Counted from the stretch's first letter, positions 25,653 to 39,023 are shown. The stretch is 64,000 nucleotides of DNA from Orbilia blumenaviensis (GCA_036872755.1 JAVHNS010000012.1:1302001-1366000); one strand, 5' to 3'. The notes: a model not told the origin generated them from the sequence alone. Numbers and translations are program-made.

Positions 25653-27200
25653 CTTCGCACTGTATTGCTCCAACAAGGAGTGGATGGTGATCTTGCTAGC
25701 CGTTGTTGCGGTTCCGAAGAGCTAGCCTTCAGGTCCAAAACTAAATCAAAAGTACTGAGAACGGCTGAGCTAAGCTCGAGAGGCGGCAGGAACGACGGGA
25801 TGTGTTGTCGGTGACGGGAACATGGAATGCTGGGCTGGGTACGGGCGTTGCTGCAAACGGAGGAAACGATTCGACTCCGTGAGGCAAGCTATCTAGGGAA
25901 GATAGACGTAGATTGGAAAGTGTAATTTCTCGCCGAGGGGGTTCGTAAAATTCGGTCGGCGGAAAAGAAGGAGGACGAGCGGGCAGAGCAGAGTTGCAAG
26001 CCGTTCGTCGAGATCGAGATCAGAAGAACCGGGTTCCAAGCTTGGGCGGATGGATTCCTTGTTAGATTGGCCAAAAACGTCCCTTGCTTCCTTCTTGTTT
26101 GTTGGTTGCTATGTGCTATCCCACACCTGGGCCAAAGTACCCGAGCAATGCTCCCAGCTCAAACAAACAATGCAGCTTCTTCTTCCCCTCCTCTCCTTGG
26201 ATTTGGATGGCGGTCCTGGTCGCTGGAAACTGCAGGTACAAAGGGCAAGGTTGAATGGTAAGCTCTGTGGCTTGATGGGAAAGGGAGACTGGAAATCAAT
26301 CCCTCAAGAACGAAACCTCGAAGATATTTGTTCGGGGAGGCTCAAAGTTCAGAGAGCATGAGCGAACGAAGAAACAAACGAAAGGACACCAAAGCAAGAT
26401 GCGCGAGGGCTGAGGTAGCTATCCTAATTCCCACTTTTTCTCGGAGGGTAGACAGCCACACGGTATGGATGGGAAAGGTCTGCAAAGGATTGCCAAAGAT
26501 GCTAGATTATCAAGTAAAAGCAGTTGTTTGTTTCCTGGGCGGATGAATGGGAAGCCGTTGGCTGGTCCTCGGAAAGCCGGTAGCGACTAAAAAAAAAAGT
26601 GGTTGTGCGGGAATTGAATCGATGCAAGAGCGAAAGAAAAGTGACTTGCCGCTGGAAGCCAATGATAATTGAAATCTGATGGTCAGTGTCCTCCTTGGAA
26701 AGGTTGGTAACCGAAAGCTCAGAGAAGTTGAGCTGAGGGGAAGGGAGGGGGAAGCAGGACGAGAAAAGAACGAAAGAGATGAGACCCGGAATGAGGTTAT
26801 GTTGGCTTGAGCAGAGCTTCTTAGCTGGGCTGCAAGCAAAGGACGGAGGGACGGCAGCAGAGAGATATGTGCAAGATGCCAGAAGGAAAAATAAAAGAAA
26901 AACCTTCGCCAGCTTTTTTCAGAAGGAAAATTTTGGAGGTACAGAGTACAAGGGTAGAAGGTTGTGCGGGCCTGCAAAACTCTGGTACCTGCAACTTAAC
27001 CTTGAAAACTCAATGGGAGCAGAGATTCAACGAAAGGATAGCTCGAGTTCTTTCTGTAACCGAACTTTACCTCAAACAGGCAGAAAGCGATGAAGGTCTC
27101 AGCTTGTTTGTGAGGAGCTACCCCAAAGACGGGAAGGGTCACCGGAGAAGCTTGAATTCTCGGGATCGAATGTAGACGCAAATGAGACCACAAGCTTGAG
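25653..27200 (-). promoter_or_regulatory. Long leader/promoter of the C2H2 gene
   Basis: On the minus strand this stretch upstream of the ATG at 25652 has CT-rich blocks, especially near 26660-26770 and 26880-26930. Such blocks are typical of core promoters and transcription starts in filamentous fungi. If transcription begins there, the 5' leader would be about 1 kb. It holds several short upstream frames, for example 26977-26510. This is inference from composition only. Confidence 0.35.
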
Positions 27201-30200
27201 CAGCTGGGTTTGGAGCTAATGTATGTATGTTTGTGGCTGCTTCTTCATGCGAAGAATGAGGCGATCCATGAGCAAAGGCAACCAAACTTGGGGATCAATC
27301 ATGCAGCTTCGTCCGCCCGTTCGTCGTATTATTAGTAGCTATATGTGTGGACGTATTGATTCTCAAGGTCCGTTACATGCGCTGCACCGACCATTTAGCT
27401 TCCCTCCAGAGACAGACACCTCGATGCTGCGACCAGGGCGAACCTTGTAATGGATGGCGGCGATCGAAATTCAAGCTGTTCAGAAAAGGTGGCTGCATAG
27501 ATGTGGGTAGTAAGCGGAACATTAGCTGAAATGGATTCATCTTGTTGGATAGCACCTCGGCTTCATGAAATGAAAATTGGATACGGGGCGGTCGAGAAAA
27601 CCAACCCCCCTATATTCTACAGTAGGGTAGAATTCGAGCCGTGAATTGTGATCGTCCTAACTACTCGATCTGGTGATGGACTGAAGCTCTAGCACCGAGA
27701 AGAAACCGATCTCCAGATTCATCGTTTTTTCTGCCGTGTGAGGCAATTGTTTCTCCCTCGTTTCTCTCATGCATCGAACGAAAACACCACAAAAATGCGA
27801 AATCATTTCCTGCCTTCTCATCTGATGAGACGAAGATTAGCTGCTGCGTCTTTTGAGCAATAAAATGGAGAAAGCGACAGCACAAGATGCTTCCGACAAG
27901 CCTCTCCATGCACTGTAACTAGGCAGGTCAGCAGGGGTAAAGGCAGCGAAAAGGCTCCTTTGTGTCAGATTTTTGGTCCGGGACCCAGTAGTGGAGATGT
28001 AGCTTCCTTCAAGCAGCGGGAAAATCCTTGCAGTCCCAATAACACTAGCTCCCAAGAACTGCTTCTCGAAGGGCAAGTAATTTCGAATATTAGATTCTTC
28101 ATCTAATTAGATGAATCGGCCATTGCTTTACCCGGGCCGAAAGGTTTACCCGACGATCTTCTGAGGCCTGTCGACCATGGAAGGGCCCTCGCCGTTGCAT
28201 GTATGCAGATAATCATTTGATTCTTTGCATTGAACCGGTAGTCCGCAGAAATATCACCCACAGCTGCGTCGATGTCGAAGCTCCGAGAGGGAAACAAAAC
28301 ACCAAACACATCGCTGACAGCAGTGGCGGCAGCAAAGAAACGCCAGAGAGGGGTGTGGGCAAATGGACGAAGGAGGCTGGAGCAGTGGCTGGCGAGGAGC
28401 CATCCCGCCCTCATGAACCGGGTCATTTTGGCGTCATTTAGATCAGAACATCAGGTCAGGTCAGGCGGGGTGCTTTGAGACAGGAACCTTGCAAGGTGAG
28501 GAAGCTCACTTTGGGCAAAATGAGGTTGAGGAGTGCTGCAGGAACAGCCGACAAGACCACAAAACTCGCAGCTTGATGCGGCACGGACCTGAATCAGGCT
28601 TTAGGCCGAAGGTTCCTGCTGCATTCTGAATTGCTCGAACTGGCCTTTATATTAAAGAATGCGCCGACGGTATGGTTAATCCGGTGGGTCAGCCAATGTA
28701 ATTCCTGCTTTCGGAAGGCGAACGATCGAGACGAGTAGCTAACACACCCATCTAGCCTAGGGTATCCGGTTTGCTCGGATAACGATCCCTAATATAAATA
28801 TTGTTCGTCTCAACATCAAGGGTGACATCGCTTGAAACTTAGTCTCAAAAACAGTTGTTAATAATTAGTGCCGTGGTGGTGGTTGGAGGCGGACGCACAA
28901 GAGCACATGAACATGAACATGAACATGAATACGAACCTGCAAATTATAATAAACTTAAGCCAGCGCTGCAGCTGGTGGAACGACACATCGATGAAGCTTC
29001 AAGCTCTTCGGGTTGGTGAGATATAACAATAGCTAGCCGTGGCTGGAGGCAAGGCCATCTCAAGATGTCGGCCAACGAGATGATACATCACATTGCTAAC
29101 AGACGCAGCCCGGGCCGGCGTTAAACAAATCGATTAGATCACGAACGAGACCAGATCACGAGTGTTAACAACAATCGCTCACTACAGGCAACACATGGCC
29201 AGTCAATCACAACGCAAACTCCGTCGCCACTTGCAACGCATAAAACCCAACAAGCTTCAAACATGTAAGCATTTGCCCTGGAGAGCTGCAAGGCCACACC
29301 GGCTACGGCTCGGTTCCTAGGATGCATGTATGCGGGCGGCAACCCTCGGGCTCTAGCGGGATCCGAGGAAGGTCTATGTCTCGAAAAGATAAGCTGCTAA
29401 GCGGCTGCTATCGGGCCACACACGATGTATACCTAGGTAGTGCATGGAGCCAAGTACCTGATATATTATGACACAGGTAAGCGATTCCGTCAATACATAA
29501 CCCCCATAGCTTTCTAGAATTCCATAATATTATTGCTGGGGGGCGGGTGTGTCATCTAAGGTACGAATCTTACGGGGTGGAGTCGGTAACTCTGATGACG
29601 GGTCGAAGAAAGAAATATTTAATAGCATAATACTAAGATGTCAATGCTGCTAGCTACATGAATAGCTACGAAAAAAGCAAAACGAAACTGAATGGTTGCC
29701 CTGCCCAGAGCCATCGCCGTTATCAGAAATTAAAAAAAAATGATAGGAAGTGGAGTGGAAACCGATAGAGATAAGATACTGCGGGACAGAAATCGAGAAA
29801 ACAAGGAGTAGAGTCCAAGAAATGCTGCATCATGGGATTTAAAGCAAAACAAAGGACGATAACCCCCAAAAACTCCATCGACATGCGTAACTGGTACCGT
29901 GTGGTAGCGATAGTGATCGTGATATCCAGAAACAGACGCCAGGTGAAGACTAAATGAGACAGAAAACGAAGAAAAACCATGGCAGTGGTATCAAATCAAA
30001 TTGGAAGCGAGGAATCATAAAAAAGACAGAAACCTTGCGAGACCGCTCGACAATATAGGCGGGGTGTGACGATAAAAAGAGAAAATATGGACCTGCTAAC
30101 TATATATAGAGAAAGCCGGTAAGAAGAATAAATGACTTGATCAACTGGAAGGTAGGGAGAAAGCCAACTTGAAATGCAGTGACGCCATGAAATGCAGGAT

Positions 30201-30635
30201 CCCAGAATACCGAATCATAGAAGGACCCACCTTGGGACCCTGCGGTCGTGAAGAAGATAGAAAGGAAAAGAAAGAAAAAAGACGAAGAAACATAGGGAGG
30301 AAGGGGAAAACATAGGTAGAAAACCCGCCTAGAAGAAGAGGGAAAGAAGGGGAAAGCATAAAATGAAAAGGGAATCATTCCCATCAAAACGCCCAAGGTG
30401 CTGAATATCAAATTTGAAACAATGGTCGATCGCCGTAAAAGTGCCGAAAACAAAAGCTGGTGGAGTCGTAAGATAAGCCATTGACTAGGCTTCGCTGAAT
30501 GGGATGGTGGTTGCGAGTTTTCAGGCAAGAATCAAATACGGGTTCGATCGTATATAGCTTGCTTCTTAAGAAATAAGGTATACGGTATCGGTGGAGCTGA
30601 AGGGAGGTAATATCTGAGATGAGTTCGATCGCGAT
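27201..30635. other. Intergenic, no gene seen
   Basis: Composition-driven open frames occur on both strands, including hydrophobic ones at 29723-29980 and 30100-30528 within a purine-rich plus strand. None looks like a family I know. Four ACATGA units lie at 28905-28928. No RNA gene is seen. Confidence 0.45.
28905..28928 (+). repeat. ACATGA hexamer repeat
   Basis: Four perfect copies of ACATGA in tandem, followed by a degenerate copy. A simple repeat. Confidence 0.8.
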
Positions 30636-30899
30636 CTAGGCGGCCAGTCCGACCCGCTCGACGAATTCTTCCTTATCAAGGGTTCTCATCCAGCCGTCGA
30701 TTTTAGTATTGAGATATCCGTAGTCGAGCTGAGCACGTTTACGGGTGCAGTCTTCGCAAGCGTCTCTAACGTATTTGCGATCTACGACATACATTCTGCC
30801 GCAGCTTCCGGGTGAGGAGGAAAGAGCATATTGACAGGTATCTGTAAGTCTGAAAGACTTATGCTGGCAGGAATGCGAGTTCTTGACGTATTTGCACAT
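30636..30899 (-). CDS. Small Cys-containing conserved-type protein
   Basis: A single-exon protein of 87 residues starting with MCKYVKNSHSCQHKSF. The ATG at 30899 was chosen because it is preceded by CTCAAG (a good fungal start context) and opens with the Cys/His pattern. An in-frame ATG 20 codons upstream gives an unlikely Ser/Thr-rich extension. Six cysteines lie at residues 2, 11, 22, 33, 48 and 51. I recall small fungal proteins beginning with M-C-(K/R)-(Y/F) followed by C-x-H, all of unknown function, and this fits that type. The C-terminal half is helical and charged, ending in LDKEEFVERVGLAA. No signal peptide or membrane segment is seen, so it is probably intracellular. The sequence upstream carries a possible TATA box at 31701, so a long or spliced leader is possible. 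Confidence 0.65.
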   Translation of the reverse strand: MCKYVKNSHSCQHKSFRLTDTCQYALSSSPGSCGRMYVVDRKYVRDACEDCTRKRAQLDYGYLNTKIDGWMRTLDKEEFVERVGLAA

Positions 30900-33800
30900 C
30901 TTGAGAGTAGAGTTCTTTAGGTATAGTGTAGAGATAGATTTAGATGAAGAATCAAGCAAGGGCCTAGAACCGAGGCTAGAGCTATAGAGGGTAGGTAGAA
31001 AGCGATAATAGTGGCTGGTGGCGTGGCGGGATGGGTACGTATGATGTAGGCGAGGTGCAGGTCAGGATGTGTTGCAAGCCGTCGAGCCACAACACAGGGA
31101 TCGGACGGTGTCAGATATCGATACTCTGGGAGTTCTTGTTAGTAATGAATTCGAATTAATCCAAGCTTTCGATAATTAACCTCAAATTGAACGGACGAAT
31201 GAAATTGAACGATTTGAGAGCAAACTAAAGCACAGGAATATAGTAACAACAACAACAGCGATGACGATGACAGCGAGTTAACTGGAACTGAGGAACACAA
31301 CAAGAGAAGAATCGCAATCAAATCGAAAAAAAAGTATGTATGTACGCAAGGTCCCAACTTCTTATCGGAGATACAGAATCGAATCGATCGAACCGAATCA
31401 CTCTGAACGGATGTAGGACGGATGCTGACGGCGTATGTGTGCGTAATGGAGGAATTCGAAATAGCTAAACATCAAGTTGCAACTCACGTTTGGTGGTCAG
31501 GGTCAGGAGACAGGAGTGAATGCCTTCTATGAGAACAACTTCACTTCTACTATTGATCAATGAACACTTCAAAATCTTCTCACAGACAAATTCAAATGCA
31601 AATATATCACACTCGACAGCGATGAGAAGGTCGACTTTCTGAGACTCGGGAAATAAGAAATCAAAGTTCAAAACAAAACGACGTGGGGGATGAGGCCCTT
31701 CTTATATACTAGGCAAACTGCCCTTTTTTAGACCAAGGGGCCACGTTTTGGGGGGGCAGGACACAGGAACTTTGATTACCTGTCGAACCAGCCCAGCCCA
31801 TTTCTGTTGAGTCCCAGCTGCGAGCCGTCAGGACGGAAATGGCTGAACTCAAACTGGCAGCGATTCCCAAATTCCATCGTCAACGACATGGGTACAGACC
31901 AACAGGGTGTGAACTCGCCTTGCAGCTTGGGACCTTCGCTGGAAACTCCCCGTCGAATCATGGGCAGGGTAGCACCGCCAAAAGTCCGAACGCAGGGAGA
32001 GATAGTCGCGGTGCTTATCTGTGGCAGCAATCTATCCGACTTATCCTACTCTTCCGGATTGCTGCATGTGCACACGATATATAACCTGAAATGTTATATG
32101 CTGTGGGACTCGAGATTGCAGGCATTCAGCTCAGCCGAGAGAAAGAGAGAAAGAAAACCCATGAAATTCGAGGTTTACCCAATGGCTGCCACGGTTGAAG
32201 CCAGGAGTCATAAGACATTTCCATCCAAAGGTCTGAGGAAGTTCCCAGACTAATTCTTCCAAAAGGGCACGGAAGGTTCAAAAATGGAATGCTCCCCATA
32301 CATAATGCATTGCTGAATGGGAGCTGGCGCTCACTCGCCTTCTGGATTTCGTTTACATCACAGAAACCGCCTATTTGTTGGACAGATATCGATGATTGGA
32401 TCGCTTGAGGTCTCATGAGACCATGGACTTGCTTTCGGATAGGGACACCCGGTCAAGTATGCAACCATCGCACACGGCCCTCAGCCGTCAGCTACCTAAC
32501 AGCGTCGTCAAGGCATTCTAAATCTCACATCTCACATGTCATGGTATTTGCCATGTTGCAACCAGCTCACGCAACCTAACTAGGAACAGGTATATCTACA
32601 TAAATATGTGCTTAAATGTACCCCCAACGTTAATTTTGCCTTGAAGGCCGTGCCCTTCAACGCTGTGTGATCGATGATCATTGACTTGGGCCTCTCATGA
32701 TCGGACTATCGCCACGATTTTAACAAGCATTGGATCAATTTTCACGTCACGATGCATAGCTTGATTATGGCAGGAGCTAGGGCTAGCCTGTCCAGCATGG
32801 CCCCACTTTCCGTCCCCCATCCATATCAGGTCGCGAGCCAAGACAGAGCTCACCTGGCTCTTGGAGCTTGGGAATCGATGTCCCAACAACCCTATTTCAT
32901 CTAGCATGAGGGACAATCGGAGATTATATTTAGTGGTATCGCCGACAGGGTCTAGTCTCCCGATAACCCTCTCAGGAGAGAACTGATAGGTAACGCTCGT
33001 TGACGCATTCGCATTCCTTTCCAGTTGTCGGTTTTGAGTTGTAACACGAAGCGGAACTTAACTTAACTCGCGTACACACATACCTGGCTATGAACGCACG
33101 GTGCACGCGAAGAACCTGCAATTCCCTGACAGGTCATCTGATATTGAAACGGAACAGCCAGCGCAATGCAAAACAACCGCGTCTGCATGCAGATTCAGCG
33201 CCAGTGGACTATACTTTCCAGCAAATCGACAACGCATCCCACGCATGTTGGAATGTAATATCACCAAAACGAAAGTCTATTAGTTGACTTTATTGACGAT
33301 TACTTCTGTAATCTCTTAGCTGCACCCAGTTCGCCACTACGATACTAATACGGCATGGGTGTCGCATGTTTAAAATCCGAGAAACTTACGAATAGGAGGC
33401 CTAGATTCCACATCGTGCAACATAAAGACACCTCCACGGGTTTCCAGAATACATCCCGCTTCACTGAGCTACCGAGGAATGGTCCTACCTTCGAAAATAG
33501 GCAGTCATGTGTCTTCCCTTGACAATCCCACGAAAAACCCTGTACATGTTTCATCTTCCCGTCTTTTCTAAAGTCTTCCATGGCAACAATCAGCGATTAG
33601 AATTCTATGACATGATGCTTTTGATATGACGCTCATGCTTCATGGAATCAATCAAATGTTATAAACCCAACACGGACTTCATATATTGGCGATTTGCAAC
33701 TAATGACTCGCAGGGCGCTTCGATCGCAATTCGCCGCCTCGATTAGGAAGCCGGATTAAGAACTAGGGCATCCTACTTCAATGACTACGCAGGCTTACGT

Positions 33801-36800
33801 CTTCCTAACGTAACTGTTAGGTCTTGGGTAGGGCAATGCCTGTGCGGGGTACCAATCCCTCGCAGCGTCGATCCCCCACGGCCCCATATTTTCACACTGT
33901 CTCACACGCGGACAGGAACTGGCATCCGGAAACAATTGGGCGAATTTGTCGCGGTCGCAAGACTGAGAAGGACGTGGGGAGACTCCGTCCGTGACTGTTG
34001 TCTGCTTTCGTCCTTCTACGATAAAACTACCAGAACTATAGGGCGTTTATGACTAAGTTTTTTCGTTGTTTGCAGGATGCTAGTAGCCTGTCACCCTATC
34101 AGATTCTAATTGTTACACAGCCTGTTGTGTTAGTCCGGCCGAATGCACTGCTTCTGGGTTTAGACTTAGTCATGTACTCGGTATATTTGGAGTGTAACTA
34201 GATCCCGATCCACATCGTCAACCTGGATTCAATGCTTAAACCCCGCGACCCCCTACGATACAGGCAGCTATCCACGAACAGAGTAATCGTAGCTACAGCA
34301 GAGCCAAGCTGACAGCGACGGTTCACATCGCAACTAAGCCCAACCATTCAATTGCAAATTCCTTTGGATCCATCTTTATCGCCTTACGCCTTGGGATTCA
34401 GAATAAATTGGGTCAATACTCGTCCAATACGCATTCCTTTACGACAGATCTAATGAGCGATACTCTTCCATAAAAAAGTCTCCACGATTCCGCCCACCGT
34501 AAACTTGAGTACAACGAACCTCGATATTTACATATTGACGCCAATTCCGTGGAGCCCTCCACCATTCCAGTTTACGAATTTCACTGAGAGGTCAGTAACT
34601 ATAACCTGTTACCACTTCACGTGCAGAATAGCTCACGGTCCCTATTTTCAGCATCACCCCGATGGTACTCCCTTACAGATACACTGGCAGCCCGGAACTA
34701 TTGCCTAACCCAAAAGGCTCATGGCCCCTTCAGTAGTGAAAACGGCATATTCGAACGGGCGATAGTTGTCTGAGAATGATGTTTTCACAACAATATCATC
34801 AATTCTATCTACTCTTGGTAGATTTCTGGTTAGTATAATGATACGGTACTTTGCCGTGAGACTTTCAACCGATCTCACCCGGATGTTGGGTTTGTTAGTA
34901 TGGGCCTCTTCTTAGATTCGTACCACGGAATCTATGGATATCTAGTGATCCCGCAGGGTCTCCGGTCAAAACTTAAGCGACAGATGTTTAAATTCGAAGC
35001 CGGACCTTCACTCACCCCTTATGGATGAATTGGAGAAGCTCGAAGCCTTGTCACTAACTTGGCTTGTAGGTACTAGAAATAATCAGTGACCCGAACATAT
35101 CTGATTTATCGAGAAGTTCGTCACCTAGACTGTTAGGAGCTGGGGTTTGGTAGTATTATAAGGCTCCTCCCACAATCAGACTATAATTTATGTCCCAATA
35201 CATCAGCGAAGAGCTCCACCAGCGGCTCCCACGAGTCCGGTCATGCCTGTTTGGTATTACGTAAGTGAAACGGGTGTATTTGGACCTGTGACTATTAATA
35301 TCCTAGCTCCAAAAGTGCCGAGACTGGCCTCAAAGCACCACATCGCGGGATCCAAAATACAACACTAGTACATTTTCACTCATGGTTAGCAATAACGGCG
35401 ACATACAAGGCAGTGTAGCTTCGCTACAAAATCATGCCAATGCAACAACAGTGATCCTTCTGGAATGTTTTGTGGTGGTATTAAAGGTCTTACGGCCTAT
35501 GCTTAAAGACGAAAAAATTGTTCTAGGTATACTTGACCTGGGGCTACAGCTGCAATGGAACTAAAATCAGCGATGTCAATATGTTTATACGGCCACGGGA
35601 CCGGTTGATTCCATCCACTCACTATATCCTCGAGTGAGTATATTCCGAGTGAAATATGGTGTATGTAGCTTGCGCCTTTTAGGGGGGAACTAGTGAATAT
35701 AATCCTGTACGCAGTCAATCAATCACAAGATGTATGTACAGTATGTCTATCGGACATTACATACGACAAGTTATCAAGTTTAATGATAACGCGATACGTA
35801 CAGGCTATGAAACCTTTAACCAGTGGTAAGAAAAGATTTGGTCCCCATAATCACCTACCGGCATGATTAATTCCCTCAGTGATGTGAAGGATATGATATC
35901 ATGATAATTATAAATGGAGAAATACATAAACACACTCACGCGCATGACCATCTAAAGACCTGGGTACATACCCTAGTCCATGTAAAATAGTATCGATGAA
36001 ATCTAGGGTTTTTGGATGCTATAATTTTAGCCTTCTACCACCGGCACTAGTATACCCTGTGGTTCTTCTCTAAAGAGGGATTCTTTTTGAAGATTTGGTA
36101 TCCAGCTTAAGTAACCCAAACTACAAGTACAGGGGAATGCCTTATTCATATTTAAATTCGGTTTTTTTCAAGTCGATATACCAATTAGCAACTATGCTAC
36201 ACATACGGAAGGATGCAGTCAATTATACATATCTATATATATATACAATATAAATTATTTCACGATGCGACGTCACCGCAGGCGGCCGTAGGTCTGTAGG
36301 GAATTCCACTGCTGGCAGTGTGTGAAAACGACGCACTTCGAATCTTCGGCTGCGAGCCAAACTTTACTAAAGATGGTGGATATCCATAGATATCGATTGG
36401 CGGATATGGAACATGCTAGCAGTGGCGAAACTACCTCCTTTAGTACGGGCCGAGCCGACACTTAATAGCGGAAAATTCAGGACTAATTCGGGCCGATTGC
36501 CAAATTAAATACGTCTTTCCCAAGCCTTCGATTGTACGACCAGGTCAGGAAGCTAGAGGGATTTGCGACCGAAGTTGCCATATTTGGCCCGAATCAAACC
36601 ATATCGACGACCAGGGTATCATTCCCAATTCGGGAAACCTTGTCAGCGAAGAATCTCAGGAACCTCGACTAGACTAGACTGATATATCAGAAGCCCAGGA
36701 GCCAGCTGCAAGTTCCAGATGAACCAAGATCTTGGTATATATAATATATACTTATATATAAGCGTATGTATAACCTCACGAGGACATTGTTTCCTAAGGT

Positions 36801-37975
36801 GAAAAAGGCGCCAGGGAAGGTTTTAATTCCTTCAAGGCAGTCGTTCCATCATATGCCTCAAATAATCATTAATCAGTCATGCTTACTGGTCTCCTCCCTG
36901 ATCAGGCATTTGATCCCAATGCAACATAATATACAACACCATGCGGTCTCGAAAGTATACTAAAGTTCGTCATCTGTTCAGGCACCACGACCTTCGTTAC
37001 GCAGATACATGAATGCCCGTAAAGGAATAGAATGCGTTCACAATGATTCATGATGCCATTTAGTTGGAACTCAGAGTATTGCATTGCCTTGACGCACATC
37101 GTTCCCTTCCAGCATACAATAACTTCATGCTCCCGGAGGGTCAAGGATCCGAGGCTTGGAAGGCCGCCTGGCATCTGGGCGGTGAGCCTGTTGGACTCTT
37201 CGACGCGCAACACGGAATAATTAACTTGGATGCATTCGCTATACTAGCTGGTGCAGGCTCCATGCGGCCAAAGCACCGGCTTTTAACACCCCAAAAAGGT
37301 TTTCCGCCTATTAACGGAACACCGTTGAAACTACCAAGAAAAATCTCCGTCCCATGTTTGAGGGTGATTGGGGTACCAAGGTTGTGCACCCAGGATATCT
37401 GGAAATCCCCTTGCTACGAACATTGTTACGTAACTACACCAGCGTTATCGCGATAGGAGGGGAAGGGCGCAATTGAAGGCCTAGATAGTTTCAAGAGTAT
37501 GTGTATTGTTTGAATTCATGAATCTTTTCCTTGTTATTCTTCGGTAGGATATCCCTCGAGCTGCTGCTAAACGACAATCTATCCTATACTAACTCCCCGG
37601 AACGCCAAAATACATCTGCCGCGTGCGTACGCGAAGAGAACGGGAATGTGGAAGCCTCAGTCCATTATGTGTCTCTGAACTGTGCAAGTTCCGAATCCAA
37701 TTCCCGAGATGAGCTATGAAAATATAACCTATATAACAAAAACAGAGAGCAGATTATAAGGAGGAAATATCCAAATTTCCTTTTGGGGGATATCAACCCG
37801 ACAAGTGGTTTCCGAATCTGAACCAACTTAAGACATCGCAACAAGAACACCAAGAAATACTACAAAACTAGCAGAAAAAGGGCAAAAAAAGAAACAACAG
37901 AAAGGAAAAGAAATGATTTCCTTTCGGAAACCGGAAAGAAGCGTAGCGAAAAAGGAGATATGTTTCGTTGATCAA
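30900..37975. other. Gene-poor stretch of about 7 kb
   Basis: No frame here is convincing. The longest, 31807-32253 (+) and 37064-37456 (+), each overlap a frame of similar quality on the other strand and match no family I know. There are no large repeats, homopolymers or clear transposon ends. Base composition is moderate, not the extreme AT of heavily RIP-mutated DNA. Unrecognised small multi-exon genes cannot be excluded. Confidence 0.4.
31701..31708 (-). promoter_or_regulatory. Possible TATA box, minus strand
   Basis: TATATAAG on the minus strand, about 0.8 kb upstream of the ATG at 30899. The nearest downstream frame is a 68-codon ORF from 31671, which resembles nothing known. The box may drive a long leader of the small gene or an unrecognised transcript. 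Confidence 0.35.
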
Positions 37976-39023
37976 TTATGCAGAGAACTTTCTAGCAGTT
38001 CTCTTCTGCTTCTTGGATGCCACTCGTTCCGCGACGGAAGGAAGGAACTGGGCAGCGAAGTCAACAACGTTTTGCTGTCCTGGGCCAGTTTGCAGGTTTC
38101 GAGAGTTATATCCGAGAACTCGCTTAAAGATCTTGTAGTCCGAGACCGAAACATCGAGGATAGTATTGCTGACATACCAGGATACACCTTCAGTGCATGG
38201 CGGAGTGGTAAGAGAACCGGGATAAGTATATTTCTTAGCACCAGTGATGCCAGTACGGACACCACCGAGAGGCACATGAGTAGCGACGACGGTTTCGCCG
38301 GGCTTTTCGATCGATGAGAGAAGAGTAGCGAGTCTCGACATCATTGGGTCCGATGTATTTTCCTCATTGGTATCAATGAAAAGGCCAACAACAGCCACTT
38401 TATTTGGGTCTGTAATTGATTGATTGTTAGTTACCATCCTAAATGCAGAAGAGTGGCTTGGATTCTTCATACCAGTTCGTCCTTGGTGAACAAAATGAAC
38501 CTCCATTGGGAACCATTCGTTGTCCAATCTGTGTTCAGATGGTGTGTGGAAGTGGAACCTATAGCATTATACTTAGCTTTGCTCAATGACCACAACCCCA
38601 GATATCTGGAAGGGGTACTCTAAAAATTTAATACCTTTGAAGTTCATATTCAACACCGCCCAGTAGTGCAGGCTGTCCCTTATAGAAAACCTCGACAGTA
38701 TGGCCAGTGTTTGTAAAGTTGAAGCCAGTGGCGCCGATATCTGCATACTCTCCTTGGTCTCCAAAGGAAGAGGTTTGCATTGTCGACACAACGTTGATTG
38801 GTGACTGAGTCTTGCCATCACCACATGCTTGGGAGCCCTCGAACTGGTTCCAATCAACAGGTCCAGTAAGGCCGAGATAAGAAAATCCTGGCTCTCCACC
38901 CTCCCCACCTTCGGCTTCACGGCGGTGAAGCTTTTTCGCAGTGCCACTACACGACTCGCATGCTAGGGCAGTATAGAATAACGACGAGATGGTAGCGAGT
39001 GATATTATTGTTGAGAAATGCAT
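37976..39023 (-). CDS. Secreted alpha-carbonic anhydrase
   Basis: An alpha-class carbonic anhydrase of 323 residues that reversibly hydrates CO2 to bicarbonate. Exons are 39023-38635 and 38558-37976, with a 76-nt phase-2 intron (GTATTA donor, CTATAG acceptor). A signal peptide covers residues 1 to about 20, so the enzyme is exported. The three zinc histidines are present: H132 and H134 in FHFHTPSEH and H151 in MEVHFVHQ. Their spacing matches bacterial alpha enzymes. The segment Q-S-P-I-N-V, seen in all alpha members, precedes them, and the substrate-pocket loop PGSLTTPPCTEGVSW follows. The cysteine in this loop and C91 in SQACGDG probably form the usual disulphide. The intron falls just before the zinc motif. 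The C-terminal 20 residues are basic (KKQKRTARK). The ATG at 39023 was chosen because it gives the signal peptide; the in-frame ATG 22 codons upstream would bury it. Confidence 0.95.

Noticed and set aside
26510..26977. Minus-strand ORF of 155 codons upstream of the C2H2 gene
   Set aside because: Ser/Leu/Phe-rich from CT-rich DNA, with competing plus-strand frames. More likely leader or promoter sequence.
30100..30528. Hydrophobic minus-strand ORF of 142 codons
   Set aside because: The strand is pyrimidine-rich, which yields Phe, Leu, Ser and Pro by composition alone. No family resemblance, and an overlapping frame has the same look.
31776..32253. Overlapping ORFs on both strands (148 codons plus, 84 codons minus)
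   Set aside because: Neither matches a known family or has clear splice partners, and no choice between them can be supported.
37064..37456. Plus-strand ORF of 130 codons with an overlapping minus-strand ORF
   Set aside because: Mixed composition, no recognisable motif, and comparable quality on both strands.
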